DNA from: Streptomyces sp. NBC_01471
Lineage (GTDB): Bacteria > Actinomycetota > Actinomycetes > Streptomycetales > Streptomycetaceae
Direction of reading: 5' to 3'
Length of the DNA: 64,000 bases
NCBI RefSeq assembly: GCF_041438865.1
Contig: NZ_CP109450.1
Span: 5,458,501 to 5,522,500, forward strand
The position numbers and the translations under genes were made by a program. Under the pieces are notes generated by a model. That model did not search any database. It was not told the DNA's origin and was given only the letters and a program-made list of their open reading frames with translations. The number at the start of each line of letters is the position of its first letter. Within the stretch, counting starts at the first letter, position 1. Shown here piece after piece: positions 45,613 through 53,419 of the stretch.

Positions 45613-47013
45613 TCAAGGTGCGAAGTCGTACATTCCAGAATTGTAAAAATTCCAGTCTTTTGCATCGCTGTAGGGTTTGATATCCCATTTTTTCGGATAA
45701 ATGTCGCTGCTGCCTGCCGTCTTGTCGCCCAAATCGAGTGCCGTACCTCCTATGAAGATGCCAGAATTCTGGGCAGCGGCTCTTGATGTTCTGTGTGCTG
45801 CCTCCTGGGTGGCGGCATCTCCGTCACGTTTCACTTGCTCTCGCGCTGCGTACTTCCACTGAGCCGCCAATTTCGCATCGCCGCCCGCCATGGCGATTTC
45901 CATCGGTGTCGGAGTGGGTAGACCTTGTGCGGCTCCGGTTGATTTGAGGGTCTTCTCGTATTCCCTGAGGTTCTTTTTCGCGGCTCTTTTCGCATACTTG
46001 CCCTTCGCCTGCGAAGACGCCAGCATCAGCGCGTCCCTCTTCGGGCTATTGGCCATCGCGTCCGCGGTCGCCCTGCGCGCAGCCTGCGTCGAGGCCCGTT
46101 GTGTGGCGGCCGCGCCCTGCTCCACTCCGCGCGCCACCGCGCCACCCGCTTTGAAGGTGAGTAGGCCCAGGATGTCGAACCCGACGTCTCCCCATCCGCC
46201 GTTTCCGGTGGCGGCCATGAGGCTGTGCATTCCCAGGGAGACGACCGATGCCACGGTGCCGAAGGTCAGGAGCATGGGGGCCAGGGCCAGAAGGAGGCCC
46301 GGCATGGCGATGCAGGCTGCCAGGACCGTGATGGCGAGCGCCGCTATGGCGGCGATCGTCGCGATGTAGCCGATGACTTCCAGCGTGATTTTGATTGCGT
46401 CGATATGTTGCTCGATGATGTTGGAGACCCAGCTCCAGAAACCATCTTCCAGTGCATCATCGATAATATCCCGGATTTTCTTGGCGATATTCTTCGATTT
46501 AGCTTCGTACGACTCGACCGAGTGCTGGTAGTCGCTCTTCGCCGTTGCCAGGACGCCTCGGGCGCGGTGAAGCTCTTCCTTCTTGTGGTGATCCAGCTCC
46601 TCTTCGGCCTTCTTTGCCGATTCCGAGTCCGGATCTGCGCTCCCCAACAGTCTTTTGATGTCGGCTTGTGCACTCTTCGCCGAGCTCAAGGCTTTTGCTG
46701 TGGAGGTTTGTGCGAAGTCGAGCTCTGTGGCCCATTCCCCTAGTTGTGCCGAGACCCGCTCGTAGCGGCCGGCTGACTTCTCCAGTTTTCCGCGGAACTT
46801 GTCCGCGCCGCTCTGTAATTCGTCGACGTACTTGCCCTTGAGTGTCGTGTCATCGCTGATGGTCTTGAGTTTTTTGATCTGCAGGCGGATTTCGGCAGCC
46901 GTGGACTGCATGTTTTTTTGTCCTGCGGTCACGCCGTCCACGTCGCCCGGCGTCGGGTCCGCCTCGCCGAGCGGATGCCAATCGGTCGGACGGTTTTTTG
47001 TCCCTGTTGCCAT
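45613..47013 (-). CDS. Putative type VII secretion substrate with membrane segments
   Basis: 466 residues from ATG 47013. Residues ~8-30 contain 'DWHPLGEADPTPGD', the T7SS signal-type start of actinobacterial polymorphic toxins. A long helical/coiled stretch follows (about 35-200), then two or three hydrophobic segments (about 210-270), an Ala-rich region and a Lys-rich region. It ends in a Trp/Tyr/Asp-rich 35-residue tail. No nuclease or ADP-ribosyl motif is visible. It might be a pore-forming or anchored effector. The WXG-like gene is 34 bp upstream. GC of its 3' part is low: 45601-45660 is 22 of 60. Confidence 0.7.
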   Translation of the reverse strand: MATGTKNRPTDWHPLGEADPTPGDVDGVTAGQKNMQSTAAEIRLQIKKLKTISDDTTLKGKYVDELQSGADKFRGKLEKSAGRYERVSAQLGEWATELDFAQTSTAKALSSAKSAQADIKRLLGSADPDSESAKKAEEELDHHKKEELHRARGVLATAKSDYQHSVESYEAKSKNIAKKIRDIIDDALEDGFWSWVSNIIEQHIDAIKITLEVIGYIATIAAIAALAITVLAACIAMPGLLLALAPMLLTFGTVASVVSLGMHSLMAATGNGGWGDVGFDILGLLTFKAGGAVARGVEQGAAATQRASTQAARRATADAMANSPKRDALMLASSQAKGKYAKRAAKKNLREYEKTLKSTGAAQGLPTPTPMEIAMAGGDAKLAAQWKYAAREQVKRDGDAATQEAAHRTSRAAAQNSGIFIGGTALDLGDKTAGSSDIYPKKWDIKPYSDAKDWNFYNSGMYDFAP

Positions 47014-47047
47014 CTCGTGCTCCCCCCCCCGAAGCTCCGGAGCTCTC

Positions 47048-47344
47048 TTACCGTGCGCCCTTGGCCTGGCGTGCGAGCTTGTTGTCCGTCGACTCGAAGC
47101 TCTCCCTGGTCGTGGTCACCAATTTGAGGACGTCATCCAGGTTGGCCAGCATCTGCTTGCGGTTCCCCGACCAGTTGTCCGCGAACTCGTGCATGGCGTC
47201 CCTGAGTGGTTGGGCACCGACGTCCTCGGCGAGTTCGTCCTGCCGTGTTCCGCACTTCCTGAACTCGCGGCGGATGTGCTTCAGTGACCTCTCTGTTTCG
47301 GTCAGAAGGTCGTAGTCCACCTTCAAGTTCGATTCGTCACCCAC
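47048..47344 (-). CDS. WXG100-like protein
   Basis: 98 residues from GTG 47344 (a GGGGGG run lies just upstream). It is helical, with a Trp-Ser-Gly at residues 58-60 between two helices ('MHEFADNWSGNRKQML'), the WXG hairpin. Such proteins are secreted by or partner with ESX/T7SS machines. It precedes the large substrate gene in one likely transcript. The longer ORF start at 47413 is not needed. No eccC or other T7SS core gene is in this window. Confidence 0.7.
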   Translation of the reverse strand: MGDESNLKVDYDLLTETERSLKHIRREFRKCGTRQDELAEDVGAQPLRDAMHEFADNWSGNRKQMLANLDDVLKLVTTTRESFESTDNKLARQAKGAR

Positions 47345-47550
47345 GTGTTCCCCCCTGCGTGCCGGTGCGTGCCTGTGCGATTCTGCGCGTGCTTGGACAG
47401 CGCGAATGATCACCCTTTCGCGGGGCCGTGTGCCCGGTCAAGTAGGCCCCGCCGGCTGACTGTTGGGGCCACACAGTGCCGTATCGTGCCGTGGCCTCAG
47501 ACACCGCACGGCGCTTTCAAGCCCCGCCGGGGTCAGTAGGCTGGTCCACC

Positions 47551-48273
47551 ATGACAGCCGACTCGAAGCAGCCGATGTCCATTGCTGGTTACTCACTTGT
47601 CCTGCCGCCCGGCTGGGTGCGGATCCCGTTGCGGAGCGGTTCCGAAGACGCTGTGCGGCATGCCGCGAACCAGGTTTTCCGGGGGGCTGCGCATGACGAA
47701 ATCCCGCGCGACGAGCTGGTCAAGTATCGATTGAAAGTTGAAGGAAAGCTGCGGGAGCTCGCCGTGCGAGCAGCCGATAACGGTGGGGTCGACCTGTACC
47801 TGCCCACGTCGTTACGGGGAGGGGTCGCGACCCCCTGTTCCATTGTCGTTTCGGAAATGCGGCTTCCCGGCGGTGAGGCCGTCGAGGTGGCTGACATGCT
47901 GCGGCGGCTCACTGAAGACGCCGAATTCCGCCCGGCTGATGTCGACGGTTCTGCGGGTGCTCGAAGTGAACGTCTCCGTACGACCGCTCTTGATCAAGGA
48001 GCCGAGGGAGCCGAGGGAGCCGAGGGAGCCGAGGCGGCCAAGGGGGCCGAAAAGGCCAAGGGAGCCAAGGGACCCAAGGAGACGGAGCGGGCGCGCCATG
48101 TGGACTATGTCCTGCCGGTGCCCGGGAATTCCGGCCGATTGCTCAGCATCGCTTTTTCGACTCCGGGCGACGGCGATCCGGACGGTGACTTCGCACTGCT
48201 CCTCGTCGAACTCTTCGACGCGATCATGACCACTTTCAGCTGGCAGCCTCATGACCTGGCGCCGTCACGCTGA
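47551..48273 (+). CDS. Hypothetical protein beside the WXG gene
   Basis: 240 residues from ATG 47551, divergent from the WXG gene. 'YSLVLPPGWVRIPL' starts the fold and 'LSIAFSTPGDG... ' leads to a final 'LLVELFDAIMTTFSWQP'. This order resembles small Mog1/PsbP-like beta/alpha proteins. Residues ~176-205 are a low-complexity G-A-E / A-K-G run (DNA repeat from about 48001 to 48080). It could be an accessory or chaperone of the T7SS-like island. No family is recognised. The start is supported by its position after GGGGTC rather than a strong Shine-Dalgarno. Confidence 0.6.
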   Translation: MTADSKQPMSIAGYSLVLPPGWVRIPLRSGSEDAVRHAANQVFRGAAHDEIPRDELVKYRLKVEGKLRELAVRAADNGGVDLYLPTSLRGGVATPCSIVVSEMRLPGGEAVEVADMLRRLTEDAEFRPADVDGSAGARSERLRTTALDQGAEGAEGAEGAEAAKGAEKAKGAKGPKETERARHVDYVLPVPGNSGRLLSIAFSTPGDGDPDGDFALLLVELFDAIMTTFSWQPHDLAPSR

Positions 48274-48391
48274 GTGAATGCAGTGCCACGCCAGGGAGCG
48301 GGAGGGGGCAGGAGGAGTGCCGGCGCCGGCCTGCCGTTCGGAAGTCGGTCCACGTCGTCGCGCGTGCCGCCCGTACGGGACAATGGGCCCC

Positions 48392-49138
48392 ATGAGTCTT
48401 TTCCGTGACGACGGGGTCGTCCTGCGGACTCAGAAGCTGGGTGAGGCCGACCGCATCATCACGCTGCTGACCCGGGGCCACGGGCGGGTGCGTGCCGTGG
48501 CGCGGGGCGTGCGGCGTACGAAGTCCAAGTTCGGGGCGCGGCTCGAACCGTTCTCCCATGTCGATGTGCAGTTCTTCGCCCGCGGCAGCGAACTGATCGG
48601 GCGCGGGCTCCCGCTGTGCACCCAGAGCGAGACCATCGCTCCGTACGGTGGCGGGATCGTCAGCGACTACGCCCGCTACACGGCCGGCACGGCCATGCTG
48701 GAGACGGCGGAGCGCTTCACCGACCACGAGGGCGAGCCGTCCGTCCAGCAGTATCTGCTGCTCGTCGGCGGGCTGCGCACGCTCGCCCGCGGTGAGCACG
48801 CCCCGAATCTGATCCTCGACGCGTTCCTGCTGCGCTCGCTCGCCGTCAACGGCTACGCGCCGAGCTTCGACGACTGTGCGAAGTGCGGCCTGGAGGGACC
48901 GAACCGGTTCTTCTCCGTGGCGGGTGGCGGGGCGGTGTGCGGCGACTGCCGGGTGCCCGGCAGCGTCGTACCCTCTGCGGAGGCCGTCCGGCTGCTCAGC
49001 GCGCTGCTGACGGGGGACTGGACGACGGCCGACGCGGCCGAGCCGCGGCACGTCAGGGAGGGCAGTGGGCTCGTATCGGCCTACCTGCACTGGCATTTGG
49101 AGCGCGGGCTGCGCTCGTTGCGGTACGTAGAGAAGTAG
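48392..49138 (+). CDS. recO: DNA repair protein RecO
   Basis: 248 residues from ATG 48392. The OB-fold start 'FRDDGVVLRTQKLGEADRIITLLTRGHG' is typical, and the zinc site is formed by 'CAKCG' and 'CGDCR' in the C-terminal half. RecO loads RecA at gaps with RecR. uppS begins 18 bp later, so the two are probably cotranscribed, as is common in actinobacteria. Synteny marks the end of the inserted island. Confidence 0.95.
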   Translation: MSLFRDDGVVLRTQKLGEADRIITLLTRGHGRVRAVARGVRRTKSKFGARLEPFSHVDVQFFARGSELIGRGLPLCTQSETIAPYGGGIVSDYARYTAGTAMLETAERFTDHEGEPSVQQYLLLVGGLRTLARGEHAPNLILDAFLLRSLAVNGYAPSFDDCAKCGLEGPNRFFSVAGGGAVCGDCRVPGSVVPSAEAVRLLSALLTGDWTTADAAEPRHVREGSGLVSAYLHWHLERGLRSLRYVEK

Positions 49139-49156
49139 TGAGAGGGAGACGAGCAC

Positions 49157-49966
49157 ATGGCAGGACGCGGGATTCTGGGGCGAAACAAGCAGGAGTACAA
49201 AACCCCCGAACTGCACCCGTCGGGCGCCCGCCCGCCGAAGATCCCCGGCGAACTGGTGCCGAACCACGTGGCGATCGTCATGGACGGCAACGGCCGCTGG
49301 GCCAAGGACCGTGGGCTGCCGCGCACCGAGGGTCACAAGGTCGGTGAGGCCACCGTTCTCGAGGTGCTCAACGGCTGCATCGAGATGGGTGTCAAGAACC
49401 TCTCGCTGTACGCCTTCTCGACCGAGAACTGGAAGCGCTCGCCCGACGAGGTGCGCTTCCTGATGAACTTCAACCGCGATGTCATCAGGCGGCGCCGGGA
49501 CGAGATGGACGAGCTGGGGATCCGGATCCGCTGGGTGGGCCGGATGCCCAAGCTGTGGAAGTCGGTCGTCGAGGAACTCCAGGTCGCACAGGAACAGACC
49601 AAGAAGAATGACGCGATGACGCTGTACTTCTGCGTCAACTACGGCGGGCGGGCGGAGATCGCGGACGCGGCGCAGGCCATCGCCCGTGATGTGGCGGCGG
49701 GCAAGCTGGACCCGTCGAAGGTCAACGAGAAGACCTTCGCGAAGTACATCTACTACCCGGACATGCCGGACGTGGACCTCTTCCTGCGCCCCAGCGGCGA
49801 GCAGCGCACGTCCAACTACCTGATCTGGCAGAGCGCGTACGCGGAGATGGTCTTCCAGGACGTCCTCTGGCCGGACTTCGACCGCCGCGACCTGTGGCGT
49901 GCCTGCCTCGAATACGCCCAGCGCGACCGGCGGTTCGGCGGAGCGATCGAGGAGACGACCGGCTGA
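49157..49966 (+). CDS. uppS: Isoprenyl transferase (undecaprenyl/polyprenyl diphosphate synthase)
   Basis: 269 residues from ATG 49157, with GAGGGAG upstream. The cis-prenyltransferase motifs are 'HVAIVMDGNGRWAK' (catalytic Asp), 'LYAFSTENWKRS', 'LRPSGEQRTSNYLIWQ' and 'YAEMVFQDVLWPDF'. It builds the lipid carrier used for peptidoglycan. Length and all motifs are complete. Confidence 0.96.
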   Translation: MAGRGILGRNKQEYKTPELHPSGARPPKIPGELVPNHVAIVMDGNGRWAKDRGLPRTEGHKVGEATVLEVLNGCIEMGVKNLSLYAFSTENWKRSPDEVRFLMNFNRDVIRRRRDEMDELGIRIRWVGRMPKLWKSVVEELQVAQEQTKKNDAMTLYFCVNYGGRAEIADAAQAIARDVAAGKLDPSKVNEKTFAKYIYYPDMPDVDLFLRPSGEQRTSNYLIWQSAYAEMVFQDVLWPDFDRRDLWRACLEYAQRDRRFGGAIEETTG

Positions 49967-49989
49967 CAGCCTGCGGGGCGGCCGTTGAG

Positions 49990-50037
49990 CCGGGCCCCGG
50001 ACGCCGCTGGGACATGACCGGCCGGTCCGGAGCCCGG
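49990..50037. terminator. Bidirectional terminator between uppS and zur
   Basis: Thirteen-base arms 49990-50002 and 50025-50037 pair with one mismatch around a 22-nt loop, in an 84-bp convergent gap. Confidence 0.5.
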
Positions 50038-50050
50038 CCCCGGACCGCCC

Positions 50051-50470
50051 TCAGCTCTCCGTGGCGGAGCCCGCGCACTCCGCGCAGGTCCCGAAGACCT
50101 CCACGGTGTGCGCGACGTTCACGTACCCGTGCTGCGCCGCGATCGACTCGGCCCACTTCTCCACCGCGGGCCCCTCCACCTCGACGGCCTTGCCGCACGT
50201 GCGGCAGACCAGATGGTGGTGGTGCTCGCCGGTCGAGCACCGCCGGTACACCGACTCGCCGTCGCCCGTGCGCAGCACGTCGACCTCGCCCGCGTCGGCC
50301 AGCGACTGGAGCGTGCGGTAGACGGTGGTCAGCCCGACCGAGTCACCCCGGTGCCTGAGCACGTCGTGCAGCTCCTGGGCACTGCGGAACTCGTCCACCT
50401 CGTCGAGCGCCGCGGCCACCGCGGCCCGCTGCCGGGTCGACCGGCCTCGTACTGGTGCTCCCGCAGTCAC
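50051..50470 (-). CDS. zur: Zinc uptake regulator (Fur family)
   Basis: 139 residues from GTG 50470. The winged helix includes 'SAQELHDVLR' and 'VGLTTVYRTLQSLADAGEVDVL'. Zinc sites are 'GEHHHHLVCRTCGKAVEV' and a second C-x2-C 'CAEC' near the C-terminus. The neighbouring znuBCA transport genes and the Zur boxes argue for Zur rather than Fur. It lies 57 bp downstream of znuB and is probably in the same operon, closing a feedback loop. Confidence 0.92.
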   Translation of the reverse strand: MTAGAPVRGRSTRQRAAVAAALDEVDEFRSAQELHDVLRHRGDSVGLTTVYRTLQSLADAGEVDVLRTGDGESVYRRCSTGEHHHHLVCRTCGKAVEVEGPAVEKWAESIAAQHGYVNVAHTVEVFGTCAECAGSATES

Positions 50471-50527
50471 AGGTGCCTCCTCGCCGTGCGTCGCCCGCCC
50501 ATGTGTCGGGCCATTGTGCCAGCTCCG

Positions 50528-51421
50528 TCAGGTCCTGGCCGATTCCACCGGCCGCCGCGCCGCCGGGACCCCGGGGGCGCACTCCGCCTCCGCCGCCTCG
50601 GCGGCTCGTGCCCGCCGCCTCGCCAGGGGTGCGGCGAGTGCGGTCAGGGCGACGAAAACCGCGATGGCCAGCAGCACAATTGTCGCTCCCGGCGGCACGT
50701 CCTGGTAATAGGAAGTGATGGTGCCGGAAAGCGTCACCGCCGTGCCGATCACCACGGCCAGCGTGAACGTGACCGCGAACGACTTCGTCAGCTGCTGCGC
50801 CGCCGCGACCGGCACCACCATCAGCGCGCTCACCAGGAGCAGCCCGACCACCCGCATGGCGACGGTGACGGTGACGGCCGCGGTGACCGCGATGAGCAGG
50901 TTCAGCACCCGCACCGGCAGCCCGGTGACCCGGGCGAACTCCTCGTCCTGGCTGACCGCGAAGAGCTGCCTGCGCAGCCCGAGCGTCACCAGGACCACGA
51001 ACGCGGCCAGCACGCAGATGGCGGTGACATCGCTGTCGGAGACGGTCGCGAGCGAGCCGAAGAGATACGACGAGAGGTTGGCGTTCGAGCCGGTCGGGGA
51101 GAGGTTGATCAGCAGCACCCCGCCCGACATACCGCCGTAGAAGAGCATCGCCAGCGCGACATCGCCGCGCATCCGGCCGTAACTGCGGATCAGCTCCATC
51201 GAGACGGCTCCGACGACCGATACCAGCGTCGCCATCCACACCGGGCTGGAGTTGAGGAGGAAGCCGAGGCCGACCCCGGTCATGGCGATGTGGCCGATGC
51301 CGTCGCCCATCAGCGCCTGGCGGCGCTGGACGAGGTAGATGCCGATGGCGGGGGCGGTGATGCCGACCAGGACGGCGGCGAGCAAGGCCCGCTGCATCAG
51401 GGGGCTCTGGAGAAGTTCCAT
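50528..51421 (-). CDS. znuB: Zinc ABC transporter permease
   Basis: 297 residues from ATG 51421, two bases after the znuC stop. About eight membrane spans are predicted, with the family start 'LMQRALLAAVLVGITAPAIGIYLVQRRQALMGDGIGHIA' and 'VSQDEEFARVTGLPVRVLNLL'. It forms the channel for Zn2+ taken from ZnuA. The C-tail is Ala/Arg-rich. Confidence 0.92.
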   Translation of the reverse strand: MELLQSPLMQRALLAAVLVGITAPAIGIYLVQRRQALMGDGIGHIAMTGVGLGFLLNSSPVWMATLVSVVGAVSMELIRSYGRMRGDVALAMLFYGGMSGGVLLINLSPTGSNANLSSYLFGSLATVSDSDVTAICVLAAFVVLVTLGLRRQLFAVSQDEEFARVTGLPVRVLNLLIAVTAAVTVTVAMRVVGLLLVSALMVVPVAAAQQLTKSFAVTFTLAVVIGTAVTLSGTITSYYQDVPPGATIVLLAIAVFVALTALAAPLARRRARAAEAAEAECAPGVPAARRPVESART

Positions 51422-51423
51422 GA

Positions 51424-52266
51424 TCAGCTCAGCAGTCCTGTCCTGGCCGGCTCGGCCGCCGTGTGCGGGTGTACGTGGTCGTGGCCGGGCAGCGCGTGCT
51501 GGCCCAGGGCATGCCCCGTGGCGGGTGGGGGACCGTCGTGTGTGACGCACCCGTCGCGCAGGACGACGGCGCGGTCGATCAGCGGTTCCAGCGGCCCCAG
51601 CTCGTGCAGGACCAGGAGCACGGTCGTCCGGGCGGCCACCTGCTCGCGCAGCGTCGAGGCGAGGATCTCCTGGCTGGCCAGGTCGACCCCGGCCATCGGT
51701 TCGTCCATGATCAGCAGCTCCGGCTCGGACGCCAGCGCCCTGGCGATCAGCACCCGCTGGTGCTGGCCGCCGGAGAGCGCGCCCACCGAGTCGCCCGCGC
51801 GGTCGCTCAGCCCCACCAGCTCGATGGCGCGGGAGACTGCCGCCCGGTCGGCCTTCGACGGCCACCGCAGCTTCGTACGGGCGAGCCTCCCGGAGGAGAC
51901 GATCTCCCGCACCGTCGCGGGCACCCCGCCGGCCGCTGTCGTGCGCTGCGGTACGTAGCCGATGCGCGCCCACTGCCTGAACCGCCCCAGCGGGCTCCCG
52001 AAGAGTTCGATCGAGCCGCCGGTGAGGGGGACCTGCCCGATCACCGCGCGTACGGCGGTCGACTTGCCCGATCCGTTGGCGCCGAGCAGGGCGACGACCT
52101 TGCCGCGGCCCACGCTGAGGTCGATGCCGCGCAGCACGGGGCGGGAGCCGAGCGCGGCGGTGGCACCGCGTACGGAGATGACGGATGCCTCTTCTGGGTC
52201 CATGTCCATGGCGGGTGCCTCCGGTGCGGTCGCGGGTACGGACGGGCCTGGGTGCTGCACGGTCAC
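51424..52266 (-). CDS. znuC: Zinc ABC transporter ATP-binding protein
   Basis: 280 residues, GTG 52266 overlapping the znuA stop (GTGA). Walker A 'LLGANGSGKST' (about 60), signature 'ALSGGQHQRVLIARAL', Walker B 'LLIMDEPMAGVD' and the H-loop 'LVLHELGPLE' are intact. The last 35 residues hold a His-rich run ('GHDHVHPHT') that may bind zinc. Confidence 0.93.
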   Translation of the reverse strand: MTVQHPGPSVPATAPEAPAMDMDPEEASVISVRGATAALGSRPVLRGIDLSVGRGKVVALLGANGSGKSTAVRAVIGQVPLTGGSIELFGSPLGRFRQWARIGYVPQRTTAAGGVPATVREIVSSGRLARTKLRWPSKADRAAVSRAIELVGLSDRAGDSVGALSGGQHQRVLIARALASEPELLIMDEPMAGVDLASQEILASTLREQVAARTTVLLVLHELGPLEPLIDRAVVLRDGCVTHDGPPPATGHALGQHALPGHDHVHPHTAAEPARTGLLS

Positions 52267-53228
52267 TTCGCGCCGAGCGCCTTCTGGAGCGCGACGAGGT
52301 TGGACTGCATGACCTGGATGTAGTCGTGGCCCCGGGATTTGCCGGTGATCCCCTCCAGCGGGTCCAGCACGTCGGTCCGCACATGCAGGTCCCCGGCGAG
52401 CGTCCTGGCGGTGTCGGGGCTCGTGATGGTCTCGAAGAAGACCGTGGAGACGTGGTGCTTCGCGGCGAGGCTGTGCAGGTCCTTCATGCGCGACACGCTG
52501 GGCTCGCTCTCCGGGTCGATCCCGCTGATGGCCTCCTCGGTGAGGCCGTACCGCTCGGCGAGGTAGCCGAAGGCGGCGTGCGTGGTGACGAAGGTGTCGG
52601 AGGTGCGGTTCTTCAGCCCGTTCACGTACTGCTTGTTGAGGGCGTCGAGCCTCTTCACCAGGGCGTCGGTGTTCTTGCGGTAGTCGGCCTCGTGCTTCGG
52701 GTCCGCCGCGGCGAGCGTCCTGTCCACACCCTTGGCGATCCGGGCGAACCGCACCGGGTCGAGCCAGATGTGCGGGTCGAGTCCGGCCTCGCTCGCCGAG
52801 TGGGAGTCGTTGTCACCGGTCGTGTGGTGGTCGCCGTCGACCTCTGTGCCGTGCTTTTCGAGTGTGGTCATCGAGGCGGCGTCCGCGGTGTACTTCACGC
52901 CGGACTGCTTGATCGCCTCGTCGACGGCGGGCTGGAGTCCCTTGAGGTAGACGATCGCGTCCACGTCGGAGAGGGCGACGGTCTGCTTCGGACTGAGTTC
53001 GAGGTCGTGCGGCTCGACGCCCGGCTTCGTCAGATTGGTGACGGAGACATGATCGCCGCCTATCTCCTGAGTCAGGTACTGGAGCGGATAGAACGACGCC
53101 ACCACGTGCAGCTTGCCGTCCTTGTGGTCGGCGGCGGAGGAGGAACCGGAGCAGGCGGAGAGGGCGACCAGTCCGGCGGCGACCGCCGCGGAGACGGCTG
53201 TGGCGGGTATGAGGCGTCGTACGTTCAT
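52263..53228 (-). CDS. znuA: Zinc ABC transporter substrate-binding lipoprotein
   Basis: About 321 residues from ATG 53228 (ATG 53237 and TTG 53246 are in frame). A signal peptide ends at the lipobox L-S-A-C. The cluster A-I fold starts 'LHVVASFYPLQYLTQEIGG', and a His-rich zinc-binding loop ('DGDHHTTGDNDSH') is followed by 'LDPHIWLDP' with the metal His. A final ligand Glu/His set is near 'FFETITSPDTARTLA'. It captures Zn2+ outside the membrane. The start overlaps a Zur box. Confidence 0.93.
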   Translation of the reverse strand: MNVRRLIPATAVSAAVAAGLVALSACSGSSSAADHKDGKLHVVASFYPLQYLTQEIGGDHVSVTNLTKPGVEPHDLELSPKQTVALSDVDAIVYLKGLQPAVDEAIKQSGVKYTADAASMTTLEKHGTEVDGDHHTTGDNDSHSASEAGLDPHIWLDPVRFARIAKGVDRTLAAADPKHEADYRKNTDALVKRLDALNKQYVNGLKNRTSDTFVTTHAAFGYLAERYGLTEEAISGIDPESEPSVSRMKDLHSLAAKHHVSTVFFETITSPDTARTLAGDLHVRTDVLDPLEGITGKSRGHDYIQVMQSNLVALQKALGAK

Positions 53229-53242
53229 GACAGTCATTTTCA
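53228..53242. promoter_or_regulatory. Zur box 1
   Basis: TGACAGTCATTTTCA matches 12 of 15 of the Zur palindrome TGAAAATGATTTTCA. It touches the znuA start codon, so Zur binding should block transcription or initiation. Confidence 0.7.
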
Positions 53243-53249
53243 ACAAAAC

Positions 53250-53264
53250 TGGAAACGATTGTCA
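53250..53264. promoter_or_regulatory. Zur box 2
   Basis: TGGAAACGATTGTCA, reverse complement TGACAATCGTTTCCA, matches 11 of 15 of the Zur palindrome. It is 22 bp from box 1 centre to centre (two helical turns), which suggests two cooperating dimers. Confidence 0.65.
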
Positions 53265-53419
53265 ACAAGGGATTCGTGCCAGGTCGGCGCCCGGTCGCTG
53301 AGGGGGCGGATCTGTGGACGATCCCGGCAGGAACCGGGAACCGATTTGATCCGGGGGGTGCAGCCGCCGGTAACCTGAGGTATTCCGCTGTTCGCAATCG
53401 TCGTAATGAAGAGAGCACC

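Noticed and set aside
48001..48080. CRISPR-like repeats
   Set aside because: The units are short, adjacent and in-frame coding triplet runs without spacers.
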